Shown here one piece after another: positions 17,632 through 28,000 of a DNA stretch of 64,000 nt. The stretch spans positions 124,001-188,000 of the forward strand of contig JALONH010000001.1 of assembly GCA_025455005.1 (NCBI GenBank). Reading direction: 5' to 3'. The stretch is from Cytophagaceae bacterium. Lineage in GTDB: Bacteria; Bacteroidota; Bacteroidia; Cytophagales; Cytophagaceae. Positions within the stretch are counted from its first letter, which is position 1; the number at the start of each line of letters is the position of its first letter. A model generated the notes under the pieces. It was not told where the DNA came from. It ran no database searches and saw nothing but the letters and a program-made list of their open reading frames with translations. Made by a program: the position numbers and the translations under genes.

Positions 17632-20600
17632 ATGCAGCGCTATTTATACATATTGTGTTTTTTATTGTCGAGCTTAGGTATTCAAGCGCAGATTTTCCCT
17701 ATTCAAATCACTACGTCTATCCGTGGGCCTTATTCATTAAATCTTTCCGATTATGCTCAACCTACGTATGATCGAATCAGTACGAATATTTTCTGTGCAG
17801 ATTTAACGAAAGTAGATTATCCGGTTAAACTCCGATTGGTGATTCGCGGACCAGGAGGGATCAACATCTCTACATTACCCGGATATGAAGTAGGGCCTAT
17901 TTTATTAGATGGTGGTACGACTGTACCCTTAACAGGAGCAGAGCTATCCTCTATGTTCAATCCGGATAAACTTAATTTTTCAGGTATTACAAAAAATCAG
18001 TATTTAGCTAACAGAGCACTACCGGAGGGTATTTATCAATTCCATTTTGAAGCACTTGATTTTAATGTCAATGCTGTAGTTTCTAACGTTAATATAGGAT
18101 TTGCTTCCGCGTGGTTAATATTGAATGATCCACCTATTATTAATAAACCGGTTAATGAAGCTACTGTTCAACCGTTAAATCCTCAGAATATATTCTTTCA
18201 ATGGACTCCACGTCATACGGGATCTCCTAATGCGGCTACAAGTGTAGAGTATGATATTCAATTAGTAGAAGTGTATCCATTTGATCGTAATGCTAATGAT
18301 GCGATGCTGAGTGCACCCCCCATCTTTGAAACGACTACCACAGCCACAGCCTACAATTTTGGTATGCAAGATCCTACCTTACTGGAAGGTAAATGGTATG
18401 CTTTCCGAATTCGTGCACGGGATGTGAATGGATTAGACTTATTCAAAAATCAAGGATACTCCGAGGTATATAAGTTCTATTATGGACAGCCGTGTTTGGC
18501 TGTTTCCGGTTTAAAAACGGAATCATTAAGTCCTACTTCTATCTTAGTTTCATGGAATGAGGATCCTAGTTATACAGAAGCTTTTGTAGAATACAGAAAA
18601 GCAAATACACTTACCTGGATGTCGCAACGTGTATTGGGTAATAGTGCAATTATGGAGAACTTAGATCCCGCAGCTACATATACCTTCCGAGTAAAAAGCA
18701 AATGTTCAGATATACTTTCAGAGTATGTAGAGTTAGTGTACCCTAATGTAGCTTCGGCTACTGGAAATGTAAATAATGCTAATGGTTCAATATGTGCTAT
18801 ACCTAATCCGGTAAATGTTAACGCAACCGCAATCAATACAAATGGTGGAGTTAACGTTACCTGGAACGGAGGCACTGCATTTAATAAATATATACTTCGT
18901 TATCGAGTGCTGAATTCTAATGATTTTTTTATGGAAGTGGAAACAACAACTCCTCAAGCAACTTTAACTTCTATAGATGTGAATCAGCGTTACGAGTATC
19001 AAGTCTTTTATACTTGTACCAATGGGACATTCTTATCAAGTGATTTTAACACTTTTAATGTTCTAGTACCGGTAGTATTAAATAATCAAACGCCTACAGG
19101 AGACTGTTTTCCTCCGGTGCAGTATTCTCATACTGAAAAATCAACAAGTGCGGTGGAAGTTTCTTGGGAAAAAGATAAAGAAACAGATTCTTATATTTTC
19201 TTATGGAAAACAAAAAATTCAGCATTTTGGGACTCTGTGGCGGTTAATGGCAGATCCTACTTATTAACTTCACTAGACCCTTCGGTAGAGTATATGTACA
19301 AGATTGTACCTGTTTGTAAAAATTCGGGATTAAAAGGTATTGCAAGTACCATAGGAAGATTTACTATTGGGAATGTAGTAACCACATCTAATGCATGTCC
19401 TACTCCGTTGCTTAATCCTTCTAGAACCGTAAGCCAAGAAGAAGTAGTCGTAGAAGCTGAACCGAATATTGCTTACTCTAATTATTTTATCCAAATACGT
19501 TTAGCTGATTCTAATGATCAATGGATGGAAATGAATGTGTCTACTGCTAAGAAACTGATAGGAGGGCTTATAGCGAATACGTTATATGAATATAAAATAG
19601 CAGGACTTTGTGGTTCTAATCAATCTGATTTTTCTAGAGTCGATACAGTAAGAACAGCTCCTTATGATTTACCATATGCATGTGGGCAGACCGGTAGAGG
19701 AATTATTATTTCTTCTACTACTCCTATTACATCCCTTACCGATGAAGATCCTTTTTCAGCAGCAGACTTTAATTTGAAAGTAAAAAGATTAATCAGCGAT
19801 AATCCATATAACGGAGAGGCTACGGCACAAGTGCCATATTTAAAACATTCTACGTTTGATTTTGTCATGCAGGATGTATGGATTAATGAAGAAGGCCAAA
19901 TGTATCGGGGTAAAGTGGTGATGAAAGGTATGACCATCGCGCTCCTAGATCCGGCATTGACAGCCAAAATTAACTCCTTTGTGGGGAAATTAGACGAAGG
20001 CTTAAGTAGGGCTAATATGATATTGACTATGGCGGATAGTATTCAAACGGCGTTGAACGATGTGATTAATACTGCCAACCAACCGATTGATTGGGCTAAA
20101 TATGAAGGCTGGACAGCTGAACAATTATTTGCAGAAGGGAAACGATTAGTTGGTTTAGCACAAACTTTAATGGCAAATGGTACACCACAATCTATCTCGG
20201 AAGCGAAGAAAATGTTAATGGAAGGAATTCAATTAATTAAGGCTGCGGCAGCGTTAGGCAGAGAGGTTGTTAGACAAATAGATTTGTTAAAAGACAAACT
20301 CGACACCTTAATATATACAACTGTAAAGAATAAGATACGAGTAGACAGTACAACTTTTAGTAATCTGGATATCCAATTAAAAGGATTCTCAAATCAAGCA
20401 AATTCAAAAAGCACACTTATTAGGGATAGAAATATATCTAATACAATTTCAGCTAGTCCTAATCTTTATGATGCGAATGATTTTAATTATGATAGCTTAT
20501 TAAATTCAGAAGAAGTACCTGAAAGTTTGCTACAAGAACTAAGGTCAAATCCAGATTATAATACCTACATGGAAAACATTGAATTGTATAGTAACAATGT

Positions 20601-20823
20601 TGATTCTACCATTTATTATGAAACAAGAGTATTTAAATTAAAATCACTGATATCGAGAGAGAATTTCAATAATTTATCCGTGTTTGTTAGAGATTTATTG
20701 ACAGCCGATAATTTAGCTTTGTTAGAAGATATTTTAAATGGTACCATTGCTGAGGAGCACATAGAAAAAATAAATACTTTGATTGAAAATTTCTTAGTTC
20801 AATCAGCCATCAATTTGAGATAA
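17632..20823 (+). CDS. Large exported fibronectin type III-like protein
   Basis: 1,063 residues. A signal peptide (MQRYLYILCFLLSSLGIQAQ) is followed by a conserved N-terminal domain (IFPIQITTSIRGPYSLNLSDY; LPEGIYQFHFEALDFN; IFFQWTPRHTGSPNAATSVEY). Four or so Fn3-like repeats follow between residues 290 and 680 (ILVSWNEDPSYTEAFVEYRK; YTFRVKSKC; VNVTWNGGTAFNKYILRYR). The C-terminal third is mostly helical, with coiled-coil-like stretches (INSFVGKLDEGLSRANMILT; LGREVVRQIDLLKDKLDTL). No T9SS tail is visible. I recall the N-terminal domain from many Bacteroidota loci that also encode a barrel like 15578-17287 and toxins, but no function has been assigned that I know of. One base separates its stop from the toxin gene at 20825. 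Confidence 0.75.
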   Translation: MQRYLYILCFLLSSLGIQAQIFPIQITTSIRGPYSLNLSDYAQPTYDRISTNIFCADLTKVDYPVKLRLVIRGPGGINISTLPGYEVGPILLDGGTTVPLTGAELSSMFNPDKLNFSGITKNQYLANRALPEGIYQFHFEALDFNVNAVVSNVNIGFASAWLILNDPPIINKPVNEATVQPLNPQNIFFQWTPRHTGSPNAATSVEYDIQLVEVYPFDRNANDAMLSAPPIFETTTTATAYNFGMQDPTLLEGKWYAFRIRARDVNGLDLFKNQGYSEVYKFYYGQPCLAVSGLKTESLSPTSILVSWNEDPSYTEAFVEYRKANTLTWMSQRVLGNSAIMENLDPAATYTFRVKSKCSDILSEYVELVYPNVASATGNVNNANGSICAIPNPVNVNATAINTNGGVNVTWNGGTAFNKYILRYRVLNSNDFFMEVETTTPQATLTSIDVNQRYEYQVFYTCTNGTFLSSDFNTFNVLVPVVLNNQTPTGDCFPPVQYSHTEKSTSAVEVSWEKDKETDSYIFLWKTKNSAFWDSVAVNGRSYLLTSLDPSVEYMYKIVPVCKNSGLKGIASTIGRFTIGNVVTTSNACPTPLLNPSRTVSQEEVVVEAEPNIAYSNYFIQIRLADSNDQWMEMNVSTAKKLIGGLIANTLYEYKIAGLCGSNQSDFSRVDTVRTAPYDLPYACGQTGRGIIISSTTPITSLTDEDPFSAADFNLKVKRLISDNPYNGEATAQVPYLKHSTFDFVMQDVWINEEGQMYRGKVVMKGMTIALLDPALTAKINSFVGKLDEGLSRANMILTMADSIQTALNDVINTANQPIDWAKYEGWTAEQLFAEGKRLVGLAQTLMANGTPQSISEAKKMLMEGIQLIKAAAALGREVVRQIDLLKDKLDTLIYTTVKNKIRVDSTTFSNLDIQLKGFSNQANSKSTLIRDRNISNTISASPNLYDANDFNYDSLLNSEEVPESLLQELRSNPDYNTYMENIELYSNNVDSTIYYETRVFKLKSLISRENFNNLSVFVRDLLTADNLALLEDILNGTIAEEHIEKINTLIENFLVQSAINLR

Positions 20824-20824
20824 T

Positions 20825-23629
20825 ATGAAAATACTGATTAATATTATTCGATTCATTTTAATTATCTCTTCGTTTTGTAGTAAGGCGGAGATATTTGAAT
20901 CTATTCATTCTACCACACCAATTCACGTTACTAGCAGCAAAAAGAAGAACTATTTCAATTATTCTTTACAAAGACTTTCATTAAAACCAATAATTAATTT
21001 ACGTAATGAGGAAGTTGCTACTTATTTAAATTTCGAGCAGGAAAAGGAATTAGATAAATACATAAAGCAATATGCAAGTGGTTCTATAAAGGACTTAAAT
21101 AAAGCCATTTTTGATAATCAAAAGGTATTAGACAAAGTAGGTATTGGTACGTTAAACTATATAATAGATTATAGGAATGTATTGTCAACAGAAAGTAAAG
21201 ATAATATAAATGCTCAATTAAGAAGTTTATATGTAGAAACAGGCAAGTCGTTGTATATTATACTAAGTCCTATTATACCTGAACAGTTAAGTTATGCGGC
21301 ACAAGCGAGTAGTGAGTTTAGATATAGTTCAAAAAACACTTCCATTTATAATACACAGTTTACATTAGAGCAGCGAAATGAATTTTACAAACGATATACT
21401 AGTTATGTAGCGGCTAATTCTAATTTATCTACCACTAGTAACTCAGGAGCATTACTCAACATTCAAAGTGTATTACATTATAATAAAAATGTAAATAAAT
21501 GGGTTGTTGATTTTTTAGATTATGTTTGTTTTACTAAAAATATAAACCCAGAAGTAGCACAAAGTATAGCCCAAGGAATTCAACAATATAAAAACCAGAT
21601 AGGGGGAATAACTTTTTCTAATTCTATTAGTGTAATTTCCCAATCATTAATCCAATATGTAGATATAATAGATTGGGAGTTTAGAATTGCATTTGTTACA
21701 CAAAATGCGAATAACCAGCTTAACAGGTCTATAGGTAAATATCGGGTAGTACTTTCACAGATCTCTGAAGATGATAAGAATGCAATTTTTCAAAAATTAA
21801 CTACTACTAATAATCCTACTACCTATAATCCTGTCAAGCGAAGTGGATATTTAGTAGATTATGCGAATTTAGATAGCTATATCGAGCGGATTTTTTGGCG
21901 ATTTTCATTAATGAACGTTCAGACATCAAGTGATATAAAATGTTTTGTATATACCAGTTCCAGTTTAAACAATGAGAGTGGTAAACTAGCGTTTCAACTT
22001 ATTTCTGAAAAAACGTTAGAAGCAAGTACTATAGGTTTTGGGTACCATTTTGTAAAAGAAGGTGAACAACTTGTTATGTACTGGAATGTTAAACTATCCA
22101 ATGATTTAAATGGCTTTATTGATGCAGCCTCTTTGGATAGTATGTTCCGTGATATAGGAAGTTTAAATTTTGGTGAAGCAACAGCCTATTATACGAAACA
22201 TTATTTATTAGAAAAATATACGCAAGCTAAAGTAGCGGTTACCGATGCCTATCAATGGGGATATGAACGTGTGTTCATGTTTTATGAATTTGTTAGAACA
22301 GTTATTCATGAGGGTAGAATTCCTGAAACGGTTTATGGAGACAGTGTTATTTTGGCTTCTATCGTAGGACTTTTGAATTGTGTAATTGATGAAATAAAAG
22401 GCATATATCAAATTGGTGTTTTCGTCATGGATATAGCACTGTTGCCTACGAAATTATTAAATGAGTGTCTACTATTTTTTTATTACTATAGTATTGACAG
22501 TGCTTTTAGAAGTAGGATTGACGCTAACATTTCATTTATTACCAATAACATTCAGCTAATCACTTCTTCTATTATATTGGACGTAGCTGATACTTTTGGT
22601 TTTGCACCTTCCATGGGAGTGCCCCCAGATAACATCAATCCGGAAACTAATACAGGAGGTTTTCAATCTTCTTTATTAACGAAGATTAAGAATATAGATG
22701 TAGTTGAATTAGATCGCTCTATTACTAATACGTTATCAGTACCATTTATTGCATTTGGGACAGCTTTAGAGAATTGTTATACAAATAGTACGTTGGCTCA
22801 GAAAGCCTACTGTTCTGCCTATGGAGTAGGTACTATTGTATTAATTTTTTGTGGTGAAAAAATCTATCAAACGGCAGGAACTCTTGTGACGAAGTTAGGA
22901 ACGAGTGTATTAGCTAGGTTTACCGTACGCTTAGGTAGCAGTTTCTCAAAGTCTAAAATATCTGCATTACTCGATAATTTTGTAGAGTATGCCCAAGGAG
23001 CTATAGCACGAATAAGGGGAAATGTGAGTAAGGTGAAAGCGGGTAGTATATTCGACTTGTCTGTTTTCAAATCCCTTACGGCCCGAATCCCATCGGGAGG
23101 TAAACTAACGAATCTAAAAAAATCTGAATTTTTAACATATGGATATAAAGTAAAACCAACAAGTGGTCCTCTAAAGAATCAAATTGATGATATAATTGCT
23201 AATGGCGATAACCTTGGTAGAAAGACTGAAGATATTGTAGATAACATCATGAGTCAAAATGGTTACAGCAAGTTGGATGGCAAGTATGGTGGTAACAACG
23301 GTTACGATGGTATCTATATAAAAGGAGATATTAATAATCCAACTGAAATTATAATTATAGAAAGTAAGCAGTTTAAATATACTAATGGTGTTGCTGACGA
23401 TATATTGGAACATAATGGTGTCACATTGAACTCTCCAAGTGCTACAACACCTTTACCTTCACAAATGAGTGATGCGTGGGTGCAATATGTACAAAATAAA
23501 CTAAGAGCTGAAGGGAAAACAGGTGTAGCGAATATGATACGTGATTTTGATGATAAGATTACGAAGTATGTAGCAGCAGTAGATAAAACAAAAGCAGAAA
23601 TTAATTTCTTAAAATTAGGGACATATTAA
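20825..23629 (+). CDS. Polymorphic toxin-like protein with C-terminal PD-(D/E)XK nuclease-type domain
   Basis: 934 residues. It has a probable signal peptide (MKILINIIRFILIISSFCSKAE). A segment about residues 97-155 resembles a TPM-like fold (IIDYRNVLSTESKDNINAQL, then GKSLYIILSPIIP). A long helical middle with hydrophobic segments (VFVMDIALLPTKLL; GVGTIVLIFC) follows. The C-terminal 150 residues carry GRKTEDIVDNIMSQNGY, then GNNGYDGIYI with Asp828, then IIIIESKQF with Glu846 and Lys848. That D...ExK arrangement is the active-site pattern of restriction-endonuclease-fold toxins. A sharp change from a conserved platform to a small nuclease end, followed after one base by an Imm49-like gene, is the classic polymorphic toxin layout. 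It belongs to the same-strand cluster from 17632. Alternatives: a non-toxic nuclease, but the neighbour makes that unlikely. Confidence 0.7.
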   Translation: MKILINIIRFILIISSFCSKAEIFESIHSTTPIHVTSSKKKNYFNYSLQRLSLKPIINLRNEEVATYLNFEQEKELDKYIKQYASGSIKDLNKAIFDNQKVLDKVGIGTLNYIIDYRNVLSTESKDNINAQLRSLYVETGKSLYIILSPIIPEQLSYAAQASSEFRYSSKNTSIYNTQFTLEQRNEFYKRYTSYVAANSNLSTTSNSGALLNIQSVLHYNKNVNKWVVDFLDYVCFTKNINPEVAQSIAQGIQQYKNQIGGITFSNSISVISQSLIQYVDIIDWEFRIAFVTQNANNQLNRSIGKYRVVLSQISEDDKNAIFQKLTTTNNPTTYNPVKRSGYLVDYANLDSYIERIFWRFSLMNVQTSSDIKCFVYTSSSLNNESGKLAFQLISEKTLEASTIGFGYHFVKEGEQLVMYWNVKLSNDLNGFIDAASLDSMFRDIGSLNFGEATAYYTKHYLLEKYTQAKVAVTDAYQWGYERVFMFYEFVRTVIHEGRIPETVYGDSVILASIVGLLNCVIDEIKGIYQIGVFVMDIALLPTKLLNECLLFFYYYSIDSAFRSRIDANISFITNNIQLITSSIILDVADTFGFAPSMGVPPDNINPETNTGGFQSSLLTKIKNIDVVELDRSITNTLSVPFIAFGTALENCYTNSTLAQKAYCSAYGVGTIVLIFCGEKIYQTAGTLVTKLGTSVLARFTVRLGSSFSKSKISALLDNFVEYAQGAIARIRGNVSKVKAGSIFDLSVFKSLTARIPSGGKLTNLKKSEFLTYGYKVKPTSGPLKNQIDDIIANGDNLGRKTEDIVDNIMSQNGYSKLDGKYGGNNGYDGIYIKGDINNPTEIIIIESKQFKYTNGVADDILEHNGVTLNSPSATTPLPSQMSDAWVQYVQNKLRAEGKTGVANMIRDFDDKITKYVAAVDKTKAEINFLKLGTY

Positions 23630-23630
23630 A

Positions 23631-24410
23631 ATGATGACTATTGAAGATTTAATTAAAGAAAATATTGAAGGTAAAAAAAGATTAATGGAGAGAATAATAA
23701 ATCGTCCTGAATCAATTACAACTGGTGTATTTTTGAATTTATGGTTTTGTGAAGAATCATTCGCCATCAATTATATAAAAGAAAATAATATTTTAGGCTC
23801 AAAAAAATCTTTTAATAATTGTGGTTTAATTGATTTTTTTAGAGTTATTAAATTCAATGAACGTTTTTTCGATTACGGTTTACACCACATCAGTTATACA
23901 ATACTAAGTGACAACGAAGCATTAATCCAACGTTATGCAAAGTTAGGTTACCAACGAGGTATTAATGCGGAGTTGAGTATGGATGAAATGGTTGCTAGTG
24001 GGGAATCTCCAATTTGGTGTAATACTATCCAGTCTTTCATAGCAAATGATATTGAAGGAGTTGAAAAGAATCTAAATATGATTGAACTCAAAACATTAAA
24101 TAGTTTATCTCAAAAGGAAGAAGGTTTAAAACTTGATTATGAATATTACAAAGCTTTGTACGCGGAAGATAAATCCAAAATGGAAGAAGTTTTAGATAAA
24201 TTTATTAGTCCTAAAATTCATAAAATGAGAAACGATAATCCCATTTTGAGACAATATATTTCTTTACCAGCTTTAGGTTATGCCAAGTTAGCTTGGCGCA
24301 AAGGGATAAGGGTAGACATAAATAGTAATCTTATCCCCAAAGAACTTTTACCGGTACAGCCCTTGGATGATTATCAAATACCATATGATTTTTTGAAAAA
24401 AATTATATGA
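23631..24410 (+). CDS. Imm49-like immunity protein
   Basis: 259 residues, all helical in appearance, with no signal peptide, so cytoplasmic as expected for an immunity protein. The segment ISLPALGYAKLAWRKGIRVD (about residues 207-226), then NSNLIPKELLPVQPL, and YYKALYAEDKSKMEEVLDKF match what I recall of the Imm49 family (PF15575). SYTILSDNEALIQRYAKLGY fits its N-terminal repeat. The start is one base after the toxin stop (TAAAATG; a second ATG follows at once), so the pair is co-transcribed. It presumably binds and blocks the nuclease domain encoded at about 23150-23629. Its stop overlaps another small ATG (ATGA at 24407-24410). Family assignment is from memory of sequence motifs. Confidence 0.65.
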   Translation: MMTIEDLIKENIEGKKRLMERIINRPESITTGVFLNLWFCEESFAINYIKENNILGSKKSFNNCGLIDFFRVIKFNERFFDYGLHHISYTILSDNEALIQRYAKLGYQRGINAELSMDEMVASGESPIWCNTIQSFIANDIEGVEKNLNMIELKTLNSLSQKEEGLKLDYEYYKALYAEDKSKMEEVLDKFISPKIHKMRNDNPILRQYISLPALGYAKLAWRKGIRVDINSNLIPKELLPVQPLDDYQIPYDFLKKII

Positions 24411-24496
24411 AAAGTGAAGATATTTTAATTGGGTGGTCGGCGCTCTTGTGGAGCGCTCAACCACGAAAATTTCTAGGCTTAGGAAACATAAGATAA
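24407..24496 (+). other. 29-codon frame coupled by ATGA, probably a gene remnant
   Basis: It encodes MKSEDILIGWSALLWSAQPR and nine more residues, overlapping the immunity stop. The frame runs through a strong hairpin (24433-24464). I see no homology and suspect the 5' remnant of a damaged small gene. Confidence 0.3.
24433..24464. repeat. Imperfect palindrome, left edge of cassette-like segment
   Basis: GTGGT (24433-24437) pairs with ACCAC (24460-24464). GCGCTC (24440-24445) pairs with GAGCGC (24451-24456), with a small internal bulge and a five-base loop. It is much more GC-rich than its surroundings. A related palindrome lies at 24729-24805. Confidence 0.55.
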
Positions 24497-24516
24497 TCGC
24501 CAACAACGTAGTAAAT

Positions 24517-24810
24517 ATGGACCAAAGATTTAAGAATTCATTTACGCAATATTTTTTGAATCATCATATAAAGATTTTATACCCTTTATATTTTGTAGAA
24601 GAAGATGGTTTCATAGCTTCTATTGAATATACATTAGATAAGGACTGTCCAGGAGTCATAAAAATATATAATGATAAATTAGTATTTAATTATTTTCATC
24701 ATCGATTTGGCATATCATATGGCCCCTCGCCTTGGTCGGTGTTGCCAAGGCTCAGTGAGATGAAAAAAAATAGTAAAATATATTTTGCCTTGGGTCACCG
24801 ACCAACGTGA
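24517..24810 (+). CDS. Small hypothetical protein, possibly an orphan immunity protein or damaged gene
   Basis: 97 residues from ATG 24517 (MDQRFKNSFTQYFLNHHIKI). The middle reads like a normal alpha/beta protein (LYFVEEDGFIASIEYTLDK; GVIKIYNDKLVFNYFHHRFG). The last 30 codons run through overlapping palindromes and may not be the original end. I do not recognise it. Its place directly after a toxin/immunity pair suggests an extra immunity gene or the residue of an earlier toxin module, which is common in such loci. An in-frame GTG-type extension upstream to 24433 would cross the left palindrome and is unlikely. Confidence 0.4.
   Translation: MDQRFKNSFTQYFLNHHIKILYPLYFVEEDGFIASIEYTLDKDCPGVIKIYNDKLVFNYFHHRFGISYGPSPWSVLPRLSEMKKNSKIYFALGHRPT
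24729..24805. repeat. Overlapping palindromes, right edge of cassette-like segment
   Basis: GCCTTGG (24729-24735) pairs with CCAAGGC (24745-24751). TTGGTCGGTG (24732-24741) is also an exact inverted repeat of CACCGACCAA (24796-24805). Two mutually exclusive hairpins can form. The TGGTCGG core recurs in the left palindrome (24434-24440). Confidence 0.55.
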
Positions 24811-25024
24811 GATTGTTTGATGGGCAAGAGCAGGTAAATTAAATAATGGTGATAGCTGAATAATAATTATCGGAGACACGATAGAAAGTATATAGAAAAA
24901 CGATAGGCATATAAGTCGCTAAAATCCGATAACGACCGCATCCGGAATTGTAAGTGATAAAGCATTCCCTAAATTGATTGTAATAAAATAATTTCAAAAA
25001 AGTGGTTCGCCACTTCTATAACCA
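24811..25024. other. Non-coding gap with UUCG-tetraloop hairpin before the next start
   Basis: No gene is seen. AAGTGG (25000-25005), loop TTCG, CCACTT (25010-25015) forms a compact hairpin ending nine bases before the ATG at 25025. There is no T-run after it, so it is not a normal terminator; it could limit ribosome access. Words like CGATAG recur at 24880-24920 without clear order. Confidence 0.4.
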
Positions 25025-28000
25025 ATGAAACAACTACTTCTTTTTTTTGCTACGCTTTTCTGTACAAGTATAGGATTTCATATACAAGTATATGCAGGTG
25101 ATCAACATAAAGATAAAACCACAACTACGTTCTCTCAACAGGAGATAAAACGTAAAGGTATTTATTTGTCCGAAATTTTTGATCAGGAAGTAAAGGCTCG
25201 TAGGGATATACATATTAAGTATTCCGATGCGATGCGTTTTGTGGACACAGAAGAAATCAAGGATAATGTTCCTGCTTCTACCGCAAAGCCATTCAATATG
25301 CCTATTGCCGAAATTCAAAAGAACGTTCAGCGGGCACACAGTGCTTTACATACGGTTACAGAAAATGAAATGTATACCACCTTATTGGAAGGAAAAAATA
25401 TTACACTTCCCATAGGTATCAAAAAACAAGTTGGTAACAAAAGCATCGTTATTTGTCTTGATAGTATCATTTTCACACCTACGTATGCGTATGGAGTTGT
25501 TTACGTTGTTGTAGAGGATACTAAGAATGATAAGACCTTAGCCTTTATGGGTCGAGACATTCGATTTACTAAAGCCGGAGGATTCACCGGTGATGCTCGC
25601 CTAGAATTACTAGAAGAATATACGTTGAATTTTGGTTCAACAGCAGATGTTACTTTTTTAGTGGACGAAACACATGAAAATTATGTAGTGTTTGATTGTG
25701 ATGGTTTCAAGCGTTTGCACGTAGACGCTCGTGTATTTTTATCGGAGAATAAATTTAAACGATCTTTTGTAGGTATTCCTGCTCCCGGTGCGGATATGCG
25801 GGTCACGGTTGATTTCCAAGCCGATTTTGTAAGCTTGGATAATTTCATGGTGCAACTGTCAAACGTGCCGGCATTTGAAATTGTTGGGTTGGAAGGTACA
25901 GTTTTCTCTGTTCGAACCATTGCGTTTGACTACAGTAGTTTGGTTAATCCCACAGGTATTCAGTTCCCTACCAATTATGACCACCCTGCACTACTCTCCG
26001 GTTCACCGGAAGCATGGGAAGGTTTCTATATCGACGGACTAAACATTTTGTTACCGGAAGAAATAAAAGTTAAAAATAACCCCGGTCGAATTACTCTTTA
26101 CGTTAATAATGCTTTTATAGATAAGTTAGGTTTCACCGGTACCATTGGTGCGGATAATCTATTTACGCTTGATAATGGGGATATGAGCGGATGGAAGTAT
26201 AGCTTAGATAACATTTCTATCAAATTAGTAAAAAGTAGTTTAACAGAAGCACAGTTCAGTGGTCGATTAGTAGTTCCAATTACAAAATCAGATCAAGAGT
26301 TTCGCTATCAAGCGATCATTCAACCGGCCAACCAATATAGCTTTACCGTTGCCTTACAAAATAATATGTCATTCCCACTTTGGGGAGCAGGCAAGGTTGA
26401 CATCTACCAAGATTCATGGATACAAGTTGCTGTAGTAAATAAAAAATTCAAGCCGAACGCTTCCTTATCCGGAAGAATGACTATAGGTGCTGCTATTAAT
26501 GGAGCAGAGGGGCAATCGGAAGACTCGAATGAAGATAATAAAGCTTCTCTAGCTAACATCAATTTTATTAAGCTCAGAATTTCAACGGATGCTCCTTATA
26601 TTTTTCTAGACCCAAATGGTGGGGCTTTTGGAATTGGGACAAGTGGTGCGAAACAAAAGTTAGCTCGATTACCTGTTAATATAAGTGAAATCACATTACA
26701 GTCAGGGGTGAATCCTAATCGCTTAGGATTAAAAGTTACTGTGAATGTAAACCTAAGTGGCAACTCTGATCCAAGTAAAGGGTTTGGCGGTTCATGTACG
26801 TTCACCATTTGGGCTAAAGTGAATGCACCAGCCAAACCGGAGTATTCATTTTATAAGTTAGAATTAAATCGAATTGAATTAAAGAATATCAAGATTGCGA
26901 TTTTAACATTAAATGGATTTATAGAGTTCTATCGGGATGATGTAGTATATGGAAGTGGATTCTCCGGTCGAATTGCAGTAGATATTGAGATTGGTGCAGG
27001 TACAGTCAAGGGAGATTTGAGAGCCATATTTGGAAAGAAAACTTCTACCACAGATCCGGATGGAATCTACCGATACTGGGCGGTGGACGCGTTAGTAGGA
27101 TTTCCTGCTGTTCCTATTTTCCCTGGAATAGTATACTTAAATGCCATAGGTGGTGGTGCTAGTAATCGCATGGCGATTCAGCGAACCGCACCGGTTGCAG
27201 GAGCTAAATTTGTATCTAATTCAGGTGCAACCTACACTCCGGATGAAAGTAAAGGTTTAGCTGTTAAGTTACTTTTAGGTATACAAGGCCAGTCTAGTAA
27301 AATCTATGATGGGCAATTAATTTTTGAAGTTGCCTTTAACTCTAATGGAGGATTAAGTCAAATCGTATTTTCAGGATTTGTTCAAATAGGATCACTGAGT
27401 AAAACTAATCCTTTAGATAAAGTAAAAGGTAGTATGGGAGGGTTTATTGATAAAATAAATTCTAAAGCAGATGGAGCTATGCCTGCTAAAGCAACGAGTT
27501 CAGAGGTATACGGAGAAATTCAACGTATGGGGGACGGAGGGGCTGTTTTAGCTCAATGGATGATGGTATACGATCGAGATAATAAATCCTTTACATGTAA
27601 TTTAGATGTTTTTGTAGATGTTTTTGGTATTATAAAAGGGGTTAATCCAAATGGCCACGCCGGTAGAATTGATATATTATTTACCCAAAGAGAATGGCAT
27701 GTTTTTGTGGGTGTGCCAAGTTATCCGGTTGGCATTTCAGTAATTGATTTTGTGAATATAACGGCCTACTTTATGGTTGGACATAATTTGTACCCACCAT
27801 TGAAAATGCCGTTCCCCGGAGCACCAAATCCAACTTTCCCGGCAGGAACAGATGGTACAGTTCGATTAGGTAAAGGATTTGGTTTAGGAGCCCGTCTTAA
27901 TATTTCAATTTCAGGTGGTGGTTCATTTTATTATAAAGCCGGGGTAGATGCCGGTTTTGATATATTAATATGGAATGTAGAAGGTCAATATTGTGGTGGG

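Noticed and set aside
24433-24805. Integron attC sites
   Set aside because: GCTCAAC fits the core pattern once, but the matching inverse core and a second site are missing, and no integrase gene is present.
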